Shown here piece after piece: positions 38,701-50,896 of a DNA stretch of 64,000 nt. Source of the DNA: Setaria digitata (lineage: Eukaryota; Nematoda; Chromadorea; Rhabditida; Setariidae); NCBI GenBank assembly GCA_003640385.1, contig RCAB01000196.1:42881-106880 (forward strand). Direction: 5' to 3'. The position numbers were made by a program, and so were the translations under genes. The notes below the pieces were generated by a model that worked only from the letters and a program-made list of their open reading frames with translations, did no database searches and was not told the origin of the DNA. Position 1 is the stretch's first letter. Each line of letters opens with the position of its first letter.

Positions 38701-40037
38701 AAGTAGTTTTGTTTATGTGGGGCAATGATATTGGTGTAAAATGGACACTCGGTCAGCTGCGTCATTTAGTCGGTGAAGCGATGCATTTACGAGCTGAACA
38801 GCGCATGGAATTCGTCTGGATAACACATTTTCCGTTGTTCACTGTTAATTCAGAAGGTCGTCTGGAAAGTTTTCATCATCCTTTCACTGCTCCTATATCG
38901 GAAGACTTACAGCTATTGTACGAGCCAAACAAGCTCCTTTCGATTACCGGTTTTTTTTCTTTATTTGGAATTTAGTTTTGTTTTGAATACATCGAAATAT
39001 AAAGTAAATACTGCCTGATATTACAGTGCTCTACTAATACGTTGTTATAGGCCTGTTTATTGCACTTGCTCCAGAATCTATCAAACAGAAGAGACATTTT
39101 TTACTTCCAACTACGAATCCAATGCTTTCCTTTTTTGGAATGTGATGAATAGATGGATGCATGTTGTAGGTCAACATTATGATTTGGTGCTGAACGGTGT
39201 TGAACTGGGTGGAGGTTCGATTCGGATTCATAATGAGGGTATTCAGCGACATGTGTTGGCCACGATACTTGGTGATTCATCACATGAACTTGTATGCTTT
39301 GAAAAATTTATTTTGGTTTAATACATTCTGCATATCTCCGAATGATTATAGATAGTTCGTTATCAAATTTCAGCGTGACTTTATTTATTTATGCTCGTTA
39401 TAAGCAAGTTCATGGATATTTATATATATTTTATTTGTGCTCTTTCCATGATTCATAACTGGACGAAATTTTTCCTTGTGCTGGTGTCCTGTTTAGCTTG
39501 TTAAGCTTTATCCATCTTTACAGTTCTTAATACTAAATTTAATTACTTGTTGCGACTTAGGAACATTTGTTAAAAGCATTATCGTATGGTGCTCCACCTC
39601 ATGGTGGTTTTGCAATTGGTCTGGATCGATACATAGCTTTACTTGTTGGACGAGGCGATTCAAGTGTACCAATCCGAGAAGTGATTGCTTTTCCGAAAAG
39701 CAAAGAAGGTAACGATCTCATGACAGGATGTCCTGCTGAAGTCACTTCTTCACAACTAAGCAGGTAAAAATATGGGCTATTTCTTTCTCACTGCCTAAAA
39801 ATGATTTAGCAAAAATTTAGTCATCGTATTGATAGATTTCACCATGTTAGTATTCTGATGATTATGGAAAAGACTGTCTTATAAGTAGTTTGGATCTATA
39901 AGTTAGCAAGAATGTGATATAAGGGATTTGATTCAAGCCATTTCTGATGATCCTGATTATTCCAAGCGTTTACATATAGGTATGGTATCTCTTTGTCCAT
40001 GACGCAGGAGGTCAAGACAGGACATGGCGAAACCTGA
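35741..40037 (+). CDS. DARS2: Mitochondrial aspartyl-tRNA synthetase
   Basis: Class II synthetase charging mitochondrial tRNA-Asp with aspartate. Exons: 35741-35864, 36146-36372, 36498-36634, 36723-36786, 37186-37344, 37634-37780, 37894-38148, 38296-38402, 38717-38949, 39170-39291, 39561-39763, 39980-40037. They give 611 residues. A basic, hydrophobic N-terminus ([20 protein letters not shown]) fits mitochondrial import. TCGELRIG and VTLFGWLQ open the OB-fold anticodon-binding domain (about 30-120). Motif 1 lies around [13 protein letters not shown], the aspartate site around [12 protein letters not shown]. Motif 2 is RCYRDE...[11 protein letters not shown] (about 240-261). The bacterial-type insertion domain follows (exons 7-8). 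Motif 3 is [15 protein letters not shown] (534-548). The intron before exon 9 needs a non-AG acceptor to stay in frame. Confidence 0.95.
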
Positions 40038-42379
40038 AAGAGGAAGAGATGACAAGATCCAAACATGAAAACGTGAACGGTGATTTTGTTGTAAATTTAT
40101 TGTCATTAAAGGTCATAAAAATATAATCTTTTTAGAAAAGCAAATGCTCAATTTAAAATGAAATATAAATATTTTATAGTAAAGCACAATTAAATTTGTA
40201 ATTATGTTCGCTAATTTTATTATTTTACTTTTATTATGTCGATCATATCTTAGAAGGTAAGGGAAGTGACTTGCAAGTAAGCATTGAACAGTAGCTAAAA
40301 GATGAAGAATAACCCTTGCATAAATTAATTTCAAAATGAAATCTATATATATATATTCGATTTGTTTCTGCAAAGTTTTATGAAAACTCCCTGCCCGATT
40401 TTAGCCATGGCAAGTTGCGTTTTGTTTTAAAATACAATTGAACTGTTTCAATTTGATGGATAATTTTGTTTCGTTGTCCAGGTCAATGAGGTCAGTAAAA
40501 AACATTAAGTATCGGGAGCTATATTTTCTAATATAATAAAAGTTTTGGAAGTTTTGACTGATTCGGAATCCACTTAACATTAAACTCGCAACTGTCGAAA
40601 TATCTCGAAACAGAAACTGGATCTCCGCAAAATGAATGCGCTTATTATCTTGCTGCTTGTATATTTCTGGTTAGAATAGCATCATAAAGGAACAATAGTG
40701 GTTTAAACCAGTTTTGACTGATGAATGGTTGTTTCTGTCTATTTTGGTAAAGGCGTTGGTGGTGTTACATGGATGAATAGCCGGACGTGAATGGATTTGA
40801 TTATGCTATTGGAAGAGCCGATAAGGGATATCTACGTAACTTCAAATAGACATCGTAGAAAAAGCTCCTGTTGAAATGTGATTTCATTTCTTTGTATCGA
40901 TCAATCCACTGGAACTTCAAGAATGAATTCTTTATCAGTTTTCTTTTTCACGCCATATGAAGCCTTATTCTAAAACATTTCACTGTAGTTGTCATTTAAC
41001 CAATCGTAGTTAAACGCTTGATTGTCAGTGTCAAGTTTTAGAAAATTTCTTTGGAGTTTTTCTAATTTTCCATTCAATAAATGAATAAATTTGAAGTGGT
41101 TAAGGAGGTTAAACTTTTATCGCACTTCAAAAGTTTGCTATGCTTTCTTTGTTCACCAAATAGTTCGGCTTCCAAAATGAGAAAGGAAACTAGACTTCAT
41201 ATTTGTCGTTTTGGATGATGCGAAATTAATATTCGAATCACAGTTTGATTCCAAATCACTTATATTTCATATTATCAGTGAGATATGCTTGAGATGCAAG
41301 TCTTGCTCGGGTTTAAATTGGAAATACTTTAATATACAATGTGCATTATTGGCCTAAGATTTTTTAAACCAAATCCGCCTAGCTGTTAACCGAAATTTGA
41401 TATGTGGCCCATAACTATGCTTTTTAACTAACATCGGCTCTTTAAAAATTATCTGAATCAATTTTGATCTTTATAATGTAACATTTTGATAATGTAATAT
41501 ATGGTGCATGATTAATTCATGAGAAATCACCTGACCATTCATTTATAGGTCTCATATTGACGAAATTCCTTCTCCGTACCTTCTGCAGTTTGTTTCCTGA
41601 AGTCAGCTCCAGAATCTCTTATCCTTTCACATAATGCAAAGTTTATTTATTCATCGTTGAAATTCATTAAATATATATTCTTCATGGATTTTTTGTGTTT
41701 TAAGATACAAAAAACCAGTATTGATGCCCCTTTTCCTTTAACATTTTGGTAATATTTCATTCACAAAAAGCTTATTTATTGCTTCATGTAAATATGAGTT
41801 TAGAATATGAAGTACCTTTGCAAAGAAATTTCAAACATTTTAATAAATCGAATGAAATGGAACTATTTGAAATCATAATCGGAAGACGATGAAGTTCTAG
41901 AATAAATACATATTTGCTCAGATAATACTGTCATTTTATAACCACTGATCCAGATATGGCTGCATTTTTTTTTTTTTTTTTTCATTTTGATATATGGCGG
42001 CTATTTCAACGATTTAATAGTTTCGCTTTGCTTTCATCTTGCCCTAGTTACTGGATTAGAATGAGCTATGCAAACTGTGTATATACTGCTGATTTGGACA
42101 ATCAAAGTTGTTTTTTTTTTTACCAAAATTGTTTTCATTTCATTTTTTCTCTTTAATTTTAGGACGTTTCCAGTAATTTGAAATTGTAACAAATTAATTT
42201 TCAACATTAGAAATTCTTGCTAAAATAATTTGTTCCATCAAGCACCGTTTAAAATAATTTATATGGTAAATAATATGGAAATGATTTCTGGATTTTCCTT
42301 CTTAAAAATTTGAAGTTAGTGAAATTGCTGTTAGTTCGGTTTGGGCTATCCTTATTTTCGGCTTATTTTCATCATTTAG
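40038..42379. other. Intergenic, with an exon-like fragment near 40631-40850
   Basis: Mostly AT-rich non-coding sequence, with an AT dinucleotide run near 40345. At 40631 a leader-like frame (MNALIILLLVYFWLE) is followed at 40790 by a protein-like frame (PDVNGFDYAIGRADKGYLRN). They do not make a convincing gene. Confidence 0.35.
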
Positions 42380-45066
42380 ATGATATTGTTGGCATTATCG
42401 TCAGTTCTCGCTAGGTTATTAATGCAGTATCCTCAAAATGTTGCAAGTGAAAAATTAAGCACAATTCAACAGACTACTTTAACCAGGTATCCTTTGTCTC
42501 ATTGGAACTTGTGCTTCTCATTTTTATGCTCGCAATGATTTCGAGAGCCCTTAAAATTCAAAAGATTTATCCAATTGCATGTTTCACCATAAATTTCTAG
42601 AAGAAAATTCATATTAACAAGTTGCTGAAGAATTTGGGATATGTGCAATTTGCAGTTTACACCTGAATGATCAAGAGACATGTTGTGGTCGATGTGCAAT
42701 GCAGTTGATGAATGATCTGATAAAAGGTATTGGAAAAAGTGAAGCATCGAATTTGCTCAATTTTAATTACAATAATTTTATGTTTGCAATGTCGAATGTT
42801 ACAATCCTTCATCATTTCTGCAAGTCCGTTCTTTTTCACATATTATCAGCAATTTCATCTATCAAAACTAAAATTTAATGAATTGAATTATGTTTCCATC
42901 CTGATTTTTCAGTCCAACTTTTAAAAGCAANTCCGTTGTTTTTAACGTTATTCCAAGTGTCAAATCTAATTTTACATTTTGAAATCCTGATTTTTCAGTC
43001 CAACTTTTAAAAACAAGGGACAGATTCTGAGAATGCTAATTCTGATACCATTTATTGAAACAAGGTTTCGCTCATCTTGAAAATTCAAACTTTAATATTC
43101 TCTTCATTCGATGAAGGANACAAGGGACAGATTCTGAGAATGCTAATTCTGATACCATTTATTGAAACAAAGTTTCGCTCATCTTGAAAATTCAAACTTT
43201 AATATTCTCTTCATTCGATGAAGGATTGTAACATTCTTCATCGAATGAAGAGAATATTAAAGTTTGAATTTTGACTGGCTGGCTATAAATCCAATCAGCT
43301 TGAGACAATAATTTTTATTCAGTTTTTGGTTTGTGATTTCGTTTATAAGAACCATTCAAAATGAGGTAACTTACGTAAGGTAAGGGAGCTTCGAGCAAGG
43401 AACAATTACCCAAAGGACTAAAATGAATTTAATCATAATATTTAGAGAACAGCCTATAAGCAAAGTTGTGATATTCCAGACTGATTACCCTTAATTTTAT
43501 CTCTTACTTTTTTGATTTCTTAAACTTTGAAACCCATATTTAAGAGAATTCCACAAATTTGAATATTGTTGTTCAAAGTGCATTCCTAGTTATTCACGAG
43601 AAATCATGATGGGATATTCTCAAATTATCGACCATATATGTGTTTATAATTTTAAAGGTACACGTCGCTTGGAATTTGTCATTTTTAATACTCATCTTTT
43701 TATTTAATACCTTCGAATATTTTCATCATTCTTATTAATTTTTACTACTCAAAACTATCTTCTCAGTCATTTACTTCTTTTTCTAAAACAAGTATTCAAA
43801 ATGATATTGTTTTGAAATTGATTTGGCTACATGACTAATTGCATGCTTTTAAAAACTTTATTAAAAACATTTTAAAATGATGATAGCAATATATTGAAGT
43901 GTAGATATCGAGGAAAATTTTGGTTGCTTGGCTCGACTGGATTCACAGATACGTCAGCTCTGTGTACATACTTGCACACCTCATCAAGAAGCATTTCATT
44001 CTATAGCTCGGAATTTTCGTCACTTCATCCTCAATAGTGACGTAACTGTACTTGAAAATTACCTAAACGAGTCATGCGAGTAAGTACTCAGTGAATATTT
44101 TATATGTGCAATTTTTCAATTAAAAAGGTGCTTCATGCTATCAGTTAAACAAAGATGAGTGATCTTAAGATATAGTGATATCACAAATCAATCTATCTTA
44201 ACAAACAGTTTAACTATGCCATAAAAACGTATGGAACTATTTACTGATTTCGTCATAGAGAGAAACAGGATATCATATCACTATAATAGCATCATGATAA
44301 CGCGGTAAAGTGATTTTTTTTAAAGGTATGTTCTCTGTTCGCTGCACTGCGATGTCCCAATAATTGCCCATAACTGTGGATATGAAGTGGTCGAAAAAGT
44401 AATTTCAATAACGAGAAAATCATTCAAATCTATGAAGAAAATGTCTCTTGACACAGCACTTGTTAATAGGTCTGTTTAGCTTTCATTTTTTTCTTTTTTG
44501 ATTATGAAATTATTGATGGTTAGCAAGTTGGCTTTAAAATAGATGCTTGAATAATGGGAAGCTTCTGAATTAGAATTAAAATTCAAGCCAGGAAGAAATC
44601 ATTCTTATCAACAGATTTGCAAAATAACTTGTTTTTTTTTTTTTGATAGTTATCAAAATATTAATACAAAGGTTTTAAAAATTGAGAAGATGAAATTTGA
44701 ACGTTTGCAAATTTGAAATTTGAACGTTTGGTAAAATTAGAATATTTTTGAATAAATTATACTGCTTACTATCCAATTTATTTGTTTAATATTACTTATT
44801 TTTCTCATTATTATACAGTTAACAAGTCCTAGAAAAACTGTGCAAAAGAAAGTGTAACAAATGGCATTTTCAGGTGGCCGCAAGCATGTGCCGAAGTAAT
44901 TACTTACAGATTACCTGAACGAAATTTAACAGCTAAGCAGCAATCTAGTTCAAATAGCACAGCTTTGAAGAACCAAATTAGATCGAATGGTGAACGGGGT
45001 CAGGAAACGATTGAGTTGTTGTCATCAGTGTTATTATCATTGCTCATTCATTTCACAATGAAATAA
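42380..45066 (+). CDS. Secreted CPG4-like cysteine-rich protein, probable GPI anchor
   Basis: Nematode-type extracellular protein of 229 residues. Exons 42380-42486, 42656-42726, 43905-44079, 44326-44469 and 44874-45066 have perfect phases and GT-AG junctions. A signal peptide (MILLALSSVLARLLM) is preceded directly by a CATTTAG acceptor. The mature part has spaced cysteines: ETCCGRCAMQL (about 43-53), NFGCLARLDSQIRQLCVHTC (64-83), NESCEYVLCSLHCD, HNCGYE and PQACAEV. This resembles the chondroitin-proteoglycan-4 domain of nematode egg and surface proteins. The C-terminus ends in a hydrophobic run (LLSSVLLSLLIHFTMK) after a hydrophilic Asn/Ser-rich linker, typical of a GPI-attachment signal. 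An AATAAA overlaps the stop codon. The large intron 2 holds both N bases. CPG4 assignment is by pattern, not alignment. Confidence 0.8.
42900..43016. repeat. 31-bp duplicated end flanking an N (likely assembly join)
   Basis: A 31-bp sequence (starting CCTGATTTTTCAGTCCAACT) at 42900-42930 ends exactly at the N at 42931. It recurs at 42986-43016 with one mismatch. This is what an unmerged contig overlap joined by a single N looks like. Confidence 0.7.
43013..43225. repeat. 106-bp direct repeat flanking an N (likely assembly join)
   Basis: Copy A at 43013-43118 ends at the N at 43119. Copy B at 43120-43225 follows at once and differs at about one base. One copy is probably an artefact of joining overlapping contigs, though a true tandem duplication is possible. 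Confidence 0.75.
43187..43272. repeat. Hairpin with 37-bp arms
   Basis: 43187-43223 and 43236-43272 are perfect reverse complements (core TCTTCATTCGATGAAG) separated by 12 nt. It lies in intron 2 of the CPG4-like gene. The hairpin may have caused the nearby assembly breaks, or may itself be a chimeric artefact. Confidence 0.75.
44692..44730. repeat. Short direct repeat
   Basis: GAAATTTGAACGTTTG occurs at 44692-44707 and 44715-44730, inside the last intron of the CPG4-like gene. Confidence 0.7.
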
Positions 45067-46698
45067 AATTAGCAAAAAATGTAATTAGTCGTTAAACAAT
45101 TGCTGCATGAATGCAATTAACATTGCTTCATTTTGCATATGTTCACCGATAGCATTTATGTAGATTGTCGCATTCAGCATGAAATAATGACATGATATGT
45201 CTATTGTAACAGTAGCATTATTAATGATTTAATACCTATGACATTTCATTCATTCCTAACCCGTTCAACTGATGGCTTTCTTTTAAACAAGAGAATTCAG
45301 AACACAAACTCAGCTTATCTAGATTTTTCTTTTTTTTTAATTTTTAAAATTCCTAAATCAACTAAAATTGAATTTTGGTGGAAAAAAAATTGTTTTATTT
45401 TCTTTGAACAAATGTTTTCCATATTTAAAAACTGCTTTTGAATGGAAATGATAAATCAAAAAATTTAGCAATATTTTTGAATACCTTCAGATGTAATTGA
45501 TTTATAAGGATATTCATTATTAATGGTTGCGTTTAGTATTCTTATTTTCATATTCTGCTAAAACTGCACGCAATTCTCATTAATAGCAATTAATCACTAA
45601 CAACTGATGAACAGAAGTCTCCTTTTTCTATTTTGTGTATTTTGTGTGCCATTGGTTTGAATATCATCAAGCGTCGAAGAATGATACAAAAGTGATCAAA
45701 GAAGGGAGCCTTCTGGAATAAAATGATTCCTGATAAAAAAACATAAAAACAATAAATTTGAAAATATGAAGTCGATAAACTCGTTATATTTTTGAACTGG
45801 TTATAAATCCATGGTATTGAGCCAGAAAAAGAGTCAAAAAAAATAGCAAAGAGTTAAACTTTCTAAATTTTGTGAACTTCTTGATGAAAGCAGTAAACTT
45901 TATTTCTAATGGTATTCTAATTTACACTTAAATCTGTTATAACTATTTGAAATAATTGACGCATTGTGATTTTATCAGTGCTTCAATAATCACATATCTC
46001 ACATGTGAAATGAATGGTGTGAAGTGACTTGAAATGAATTATTTGCAAGAAAGTTTCGCAAATAGAATTGCGCACTACAATAAATCGTAATCTTAGTACA
46101 AATAGCAAAAGGGATGTTTGCGAAACCTTGTAAGTATTGACTGTGATTTGGCCTTGAGACTGATAAATCCAACAGTAAGAAAACTCTTTTTAAATATGTC
46201 ATATAAAATTACTCATGCATATCGTCAATTCAAAAAAAAAATCAAACGATCGTTGAGTTTCCCTTTCCTATGATGTAAATCATCTTTGAATTTCAAAATT
46301 GCTAAATTCGCGAATTTTGTAGCATTCATTTTATACTTTTTATGTCTGATGCTGCCAGCACACTTCCTCTGTATGGAAGATGAGTTTAGTATGGTATTTT
46401 GAAAAGATTAGATTGAAATTCATTTTTCAAAAGCAACTACTGAATTTTTTAATAGTTATCTTTGTTGAAACTGTTGAAAGTATTAATTTTTAAAAATCAA
46501 TTTTAATTACCAACTGTTTATAAATGAATTTGCTTAATTATTCGAGAAAATCAATCACCATTCTGATCTCGATCGTTACTCCAGCACTGTAAGTTCCAGT
46601 CATATTTAGTTCAAATTACTTTTAGTCGATAGAACTAGAAGAGAGTGTAACATGCGGTATTTTAAACCGTATTATTTGCATAAATGCGGCACAGCAGA
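45067..46698. other. Intergenic, nothing recognised
   Basis: AT-rich sequence between two plus-strand genes. Short ORFs here look random and no repeat or RNA gene was recognised. Confidence 0.5.
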
Positions 46699-46743
46699 AT
46701 GCTTCAGAATAGTTTAATATTATTGTTAGTAGTAGTGTTGAAT
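46699..46743 (+). other. Possible alternative first exon of the Cys/Gln-rich gene
   Basis: MLQNSLILLLVVVLN followed by a consensus GTAAGT donor in phase 0, the same phase as the main first exon. It could splice to exon 2 at 48219 and provide a different leader peptide. No supporting acceptor or transcript evidence can be seen from sequence alone. Confidence 0.35.
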
Positions 46744-47129
46744 GTAAGTAGCAGTAGCAGTGGCAAGAGGATGGCTTTAAAGGTTTAGTTTAGACGAGGG
46801 ACACGAACTCTACCGGTCCTCTGTGAATTGAAAACTTTTCAATCTCCTTTACAATTAACGGTTAGTACTGTTTCGACTTATAAATTCAACTGAGAAGTCT
46901 CTTTTTTGGTTTCAAATGAATAAAGTGAGCTTGAATTTCACTTCTTTTACTGATCTGAAATTCTTCCAGAAGGCCGATTATATATTTGAACCCCATTTTC
47001 TGAAAATCTAAAAGTTTGTGACTACATAGAGATCCGGAATCAACATTCTCTGCAATTGTTTTATTCTATCAAACGTAATTCCTACTTGTGTTTTTTATTA
47101 ATTATCAGGTATTATAAACGTTATCAGGC

Positions 47130-50100
47130 ATGAATTCTACACTGACAGCATATTGGTTACTTTGCCTTATTGCTGTGCTGACGATTTCCGCTCAAACGGT
47201 TTGTCTCATTTGTTATTTATTTCACTAACAATTTTCATTCAAAGCCGTCCTTCCTTTCTCAAATTATAATTAAGAAGAAAATGAGTTTCTGAGATTCAAC
47301 GAAATCTTTAAGGAAATGAGTCTACCTCTGCAGTGAATCATTAGCGTGAAGTGAGATATCTGATTACTTGAGTAATGCGGTTGATTTGTTATTTACCATT
47401 TACTTGGTTTGCTTGAAATATTTAGATATAATTTACAAAGGATTAACAAAGTTTGGAGAGGGATATAAACTAGACATACAAAGTGGGACATATAGGTTGA
47501 AAATTAACCAAAAAAGTTTAATTCAAGGCAGCATGCAAGCATGGTTCGGAAAAGAAAAAGGCGAAACTGAAAATGCTCTTTATAAAACTAATGATAAAGT
47601 TTTAATAAATGATTTTTTACTTAAGCATTTCAACAAGGCATTCCATTTTATCACTAAAATCTTATTTTGGGGAAGCGTTTATTTATTTAACCTGAAATAA
47701 GGTCGTGATTGGACTACCAGAATCTGTTTGCACAGCACGACAGAGCCGTCAAATAAACGATTCAAAGCATCAAAGTTTTTCAATTAAAGTTTGTGAATTG
47801 TATAAAACATAAAAGTGTTCTGAAAACGACCATCGCTGTTTCAAATCTTGCTTCATTAATTTTTTCTAAATGATATTTAAAAAGCAAAAAGTTGCTCAAA
47901 ATTTAAGTTGCCTTACTAAAAATTCATTCAAATTTTTGGAAAGTAGATTCTTTATTCAGTTTATGTATTTTGCAACAGTCAAAAAAATTTGGAAAATTGA
48001 ACTTAACTTTTTTGTATAGCTTATATGTTCTACAAAAACAGGTTAAAATGTAATTGCAAAATGAAAATTATTGCATTTCGAAAATCATTACATGTCAAAG
48101 TTAATCAAAAGAAGTGGGAAATCGACATAAAAAGTGGCATAATTATCAGGATTTTTACCCCAAGTAAAAAAGATAAAAGCTAACTTAAATTTAAGTTCAG
48201 AATTATCTTTGCTTACAGGGTGAACCGAAAATTATTAGAGCGAAACGCCAATGCTGCACGAAAATGGCATCATGCTGCAGGTTACTACATCAGCAGCAAC
48301 AATCGGTACCGATGGTACCAATGATGATGTCGCAACCGCTGCAGTCGGTATCGGTGGTGCAGCAAGAAAAGCCGTGTGGCTGTGACAGCTTGATGATACA
48401 AGTTGATTTCTTTTCAACAATTCATATCACAATTTTCATATTGTTATAGTCAAAAATTGAGAGATTATGATAATGATTTAAAATTTAGCTTCCTAAAATT
48501 GGCATTAGACACAAATTTAATAATGCAGATGACATCAGGGTATGACCATTACATTATATGCTATGCTCAATAAACAAAAATTGAATTATTAAATTACACT
48601 AATTAAGTAGATGAGTTAGTTAAATGCGGATATAAATAGATGTAAATGTGTTAATTTTTTCTGGTAATTAATGCAAAATAGAAAGAACACTACCAAAAAG
48701 TGATCCACTATCCTTGCCGAAATTTTCTAGAGAATTTATAAACCACAGAGACATTCACGTGGTTGTGCAAACATTCTGCTAAACCAATCGTGTACACTGG
48801 TTTCATGCTCGTGCGTGCTACATTGCAGCAGCAGTGTGCAAACTATACAGTGAACCACTTAATTAAGATATTTATCTAATGCCTAAACTAGTTCACTTAA
48901 GCTAACTACGTGTTTTAGGAAATGATTCTTTGAGGCAAGCATATTAGTCCATAAAGTTTGTTATTATCATCATCGTCTTGTCAATGTGATCATGCCTTCT
49001 CCCCATACTCTTTTAACCACAAAATGTGTCCTGAAAAATACTTGAAGATTTACCATTTGTTTTGTTTGAGGGAAATGGTAAAGGTTTCGGATAAAGATAA
49101 ATGGACCATCCTCAATTGGTGTTTATCAGTAGGTTATCACAGTTACGAATCTTTGTCTAGCACACTTGCAGGAGATGTGCAAATGCCCACAGCCCTGTAT
49201 ATCTCCCTGCACGCCCGATTGTTCGCGGAATTGTCTTGAGCAACAGCAGACTATCTCCAGCAGCCAGTATCAACAGGAACAGTCGAGAGAGGTATGCAGA
49301 TATCCTACCTCTGATATGTGATTTGGTGTGAAGACCGAAAAGTCAGTGCTCCTACGGTAGCACTTATATTTGTATTTGTTTTAGTGTATTGGATTCTGTT
49401 TGCCGTTGTGCGATCCTCGCTGCGTGGAACTGTTCGAACTAAGTCAGGTGCAATCCTATTTGCAGGCTGTCTTACCACAACTGCTCTTTCAACCCTCGGG
49501 TCTCATGCAACCTGACCTTTTCCTACCGCGAACTTATCCGCAATCAACAGTTAAGATACTCCCGGATGTTCAACCTTCTTTGTCCTTCTCACTAAAGCCT
49601 TGTCTCTCTGATTGTGACTCCATCTGTCCACCTCATTGCAGCATCCAAAGCTGCTGTCAAATGTGTCCAAACTTGCCATTCTGCAGGCAGTCTGTTTTTC
49701 TGCAGAATCAACCGACGGCTTCTTTACAAGCGCAACGATTGAAATGCGTTGAAGTCTGCATGCCAGCTTGCGATTTTAAATGTGTCCAGCAAGCTTGTCC
49801 ACCCGCCTGTCATCCGAAATGCGAGTTACAGTGCGTTCAAAAAGTGCAGGCGCAGATAATAGTCCTTGCGCAACAGCAGTCACAGTTACCTCAGCGATTA
49901 CGGCCACCACCTCAGCCACAGCTGCCTCAACGACAACTGTACCAAACACAATGCACAAAGGAGTGCATGCCTCAGTGCTTGCAAGAATGCGTGCGGCGAA
50001 CTTGCGATATTACATGCCAGCCAGATTGTTTGCCGGAATGCACGAAACAACAGAAGAAAACTTCTCCTGTTGTGCATCAGCAGAAACAGCCACAACAGTG

Positions 50101-50896
50101 CGCTCCGCAGTGCCGACCGGAATGCCAACCACGTTGCATACAGTACGCTTGCACGTTGGCTTGCCAACCAACATGCAGTCCGGAGTGCACAAAGCAGCAG
50201 AAGCCTTTGGTAGTGACCGTAGAAGCACTGCAGAAGGAAATATCAACTCGCAAAATGTGCTTATTCTCATGTATGCCTGACTGCTTACCGAGCTGCTTGA
50301 AACAACAGCAGCAAGTGCATTCAGGTCATATCTCCTACTGTCCACAAATTTGTCAGCCAACCTGCAGCTGGCAGTGTTTGAAACAGCAGCAACTCTGCTC
50401 TAAAACTTGTTTTCCATCATGCCAATCATTCTGCAAAAAGAATCCACGCTGCGTGCAGGAATGCATTGCAAGCTGCGAACTTTCTTGCATGGATTTCAAT
50501 CAACAATTATCGCAAGCTATATTAGCTACTCAGCAGTATTCACCAACTGAAAAAATGAGAAGGTGTGGATTATCTTGCAAGGTAAATTATTTATATTGCT
50601 TCCTGAAGGCCATCACATCTTGCTACTACTTCTTTAAAATTCATAAGTTTACTAAAATCAGTTTAAACTGTCATGAATAATAATTGCAGACTGTAGAGCC
50701 ATTCCGGTGCATACCACAATGTCAGCCATCATGCATGCAATCGTGCATCGAACAGCAGACATCAGGTCACTATCAACAACTTCAACCTTCGAGGGATTGC
50801 ATGCAACAACATCCTCAGGAGTGTTCCTGTACTATTGGATATACACCTTGCGCGCAAAAGATTTGTTGCTTGAGGCGACGACACAAGTTTTCATAG
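47130..50896 (+). CDS. Secreted Cys/Gln-rich repeat protein
   Basis: Extracellular structural-type protein of 591 residues. Exons 47130-47198, 48219-48401, 49172-49291, 49385-50581 and 50690-50896 are all GT-AG and in phase. It opens with a signal peptide (MNSTLTAYWLLCLIAVLTIS), then a dibasic RAKR site at about 30-33 just before QCC, so the start may be trimmed by a furin-like protease. The body carries many Cxxx-Cxxx-C units such as CMPACDFKC, CPPACHPKC, CAPQCRPEC, CTLACQPTC, CLFSCMPDC and CIPQCQPSC. They are separated by Gln/Pro-rich linkers. The tail ends in a Cys pair and RRRHKF. Cuticle, eggshell or other disulfide-linked matrix is a reasonable guess; no enzymatic domain is present. A TTATCAG two bases before the ATG is a likely trans-splice acceptor. 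Confidence 0.85.

Noticed and set aside
49776..50360. Several overlapping ORFs on both strands (60-166 codons)
   Set aside because: They are shadows of the Cys/Gln-rich exon. Repeated CAG/TGC-type codons keep other frames open.
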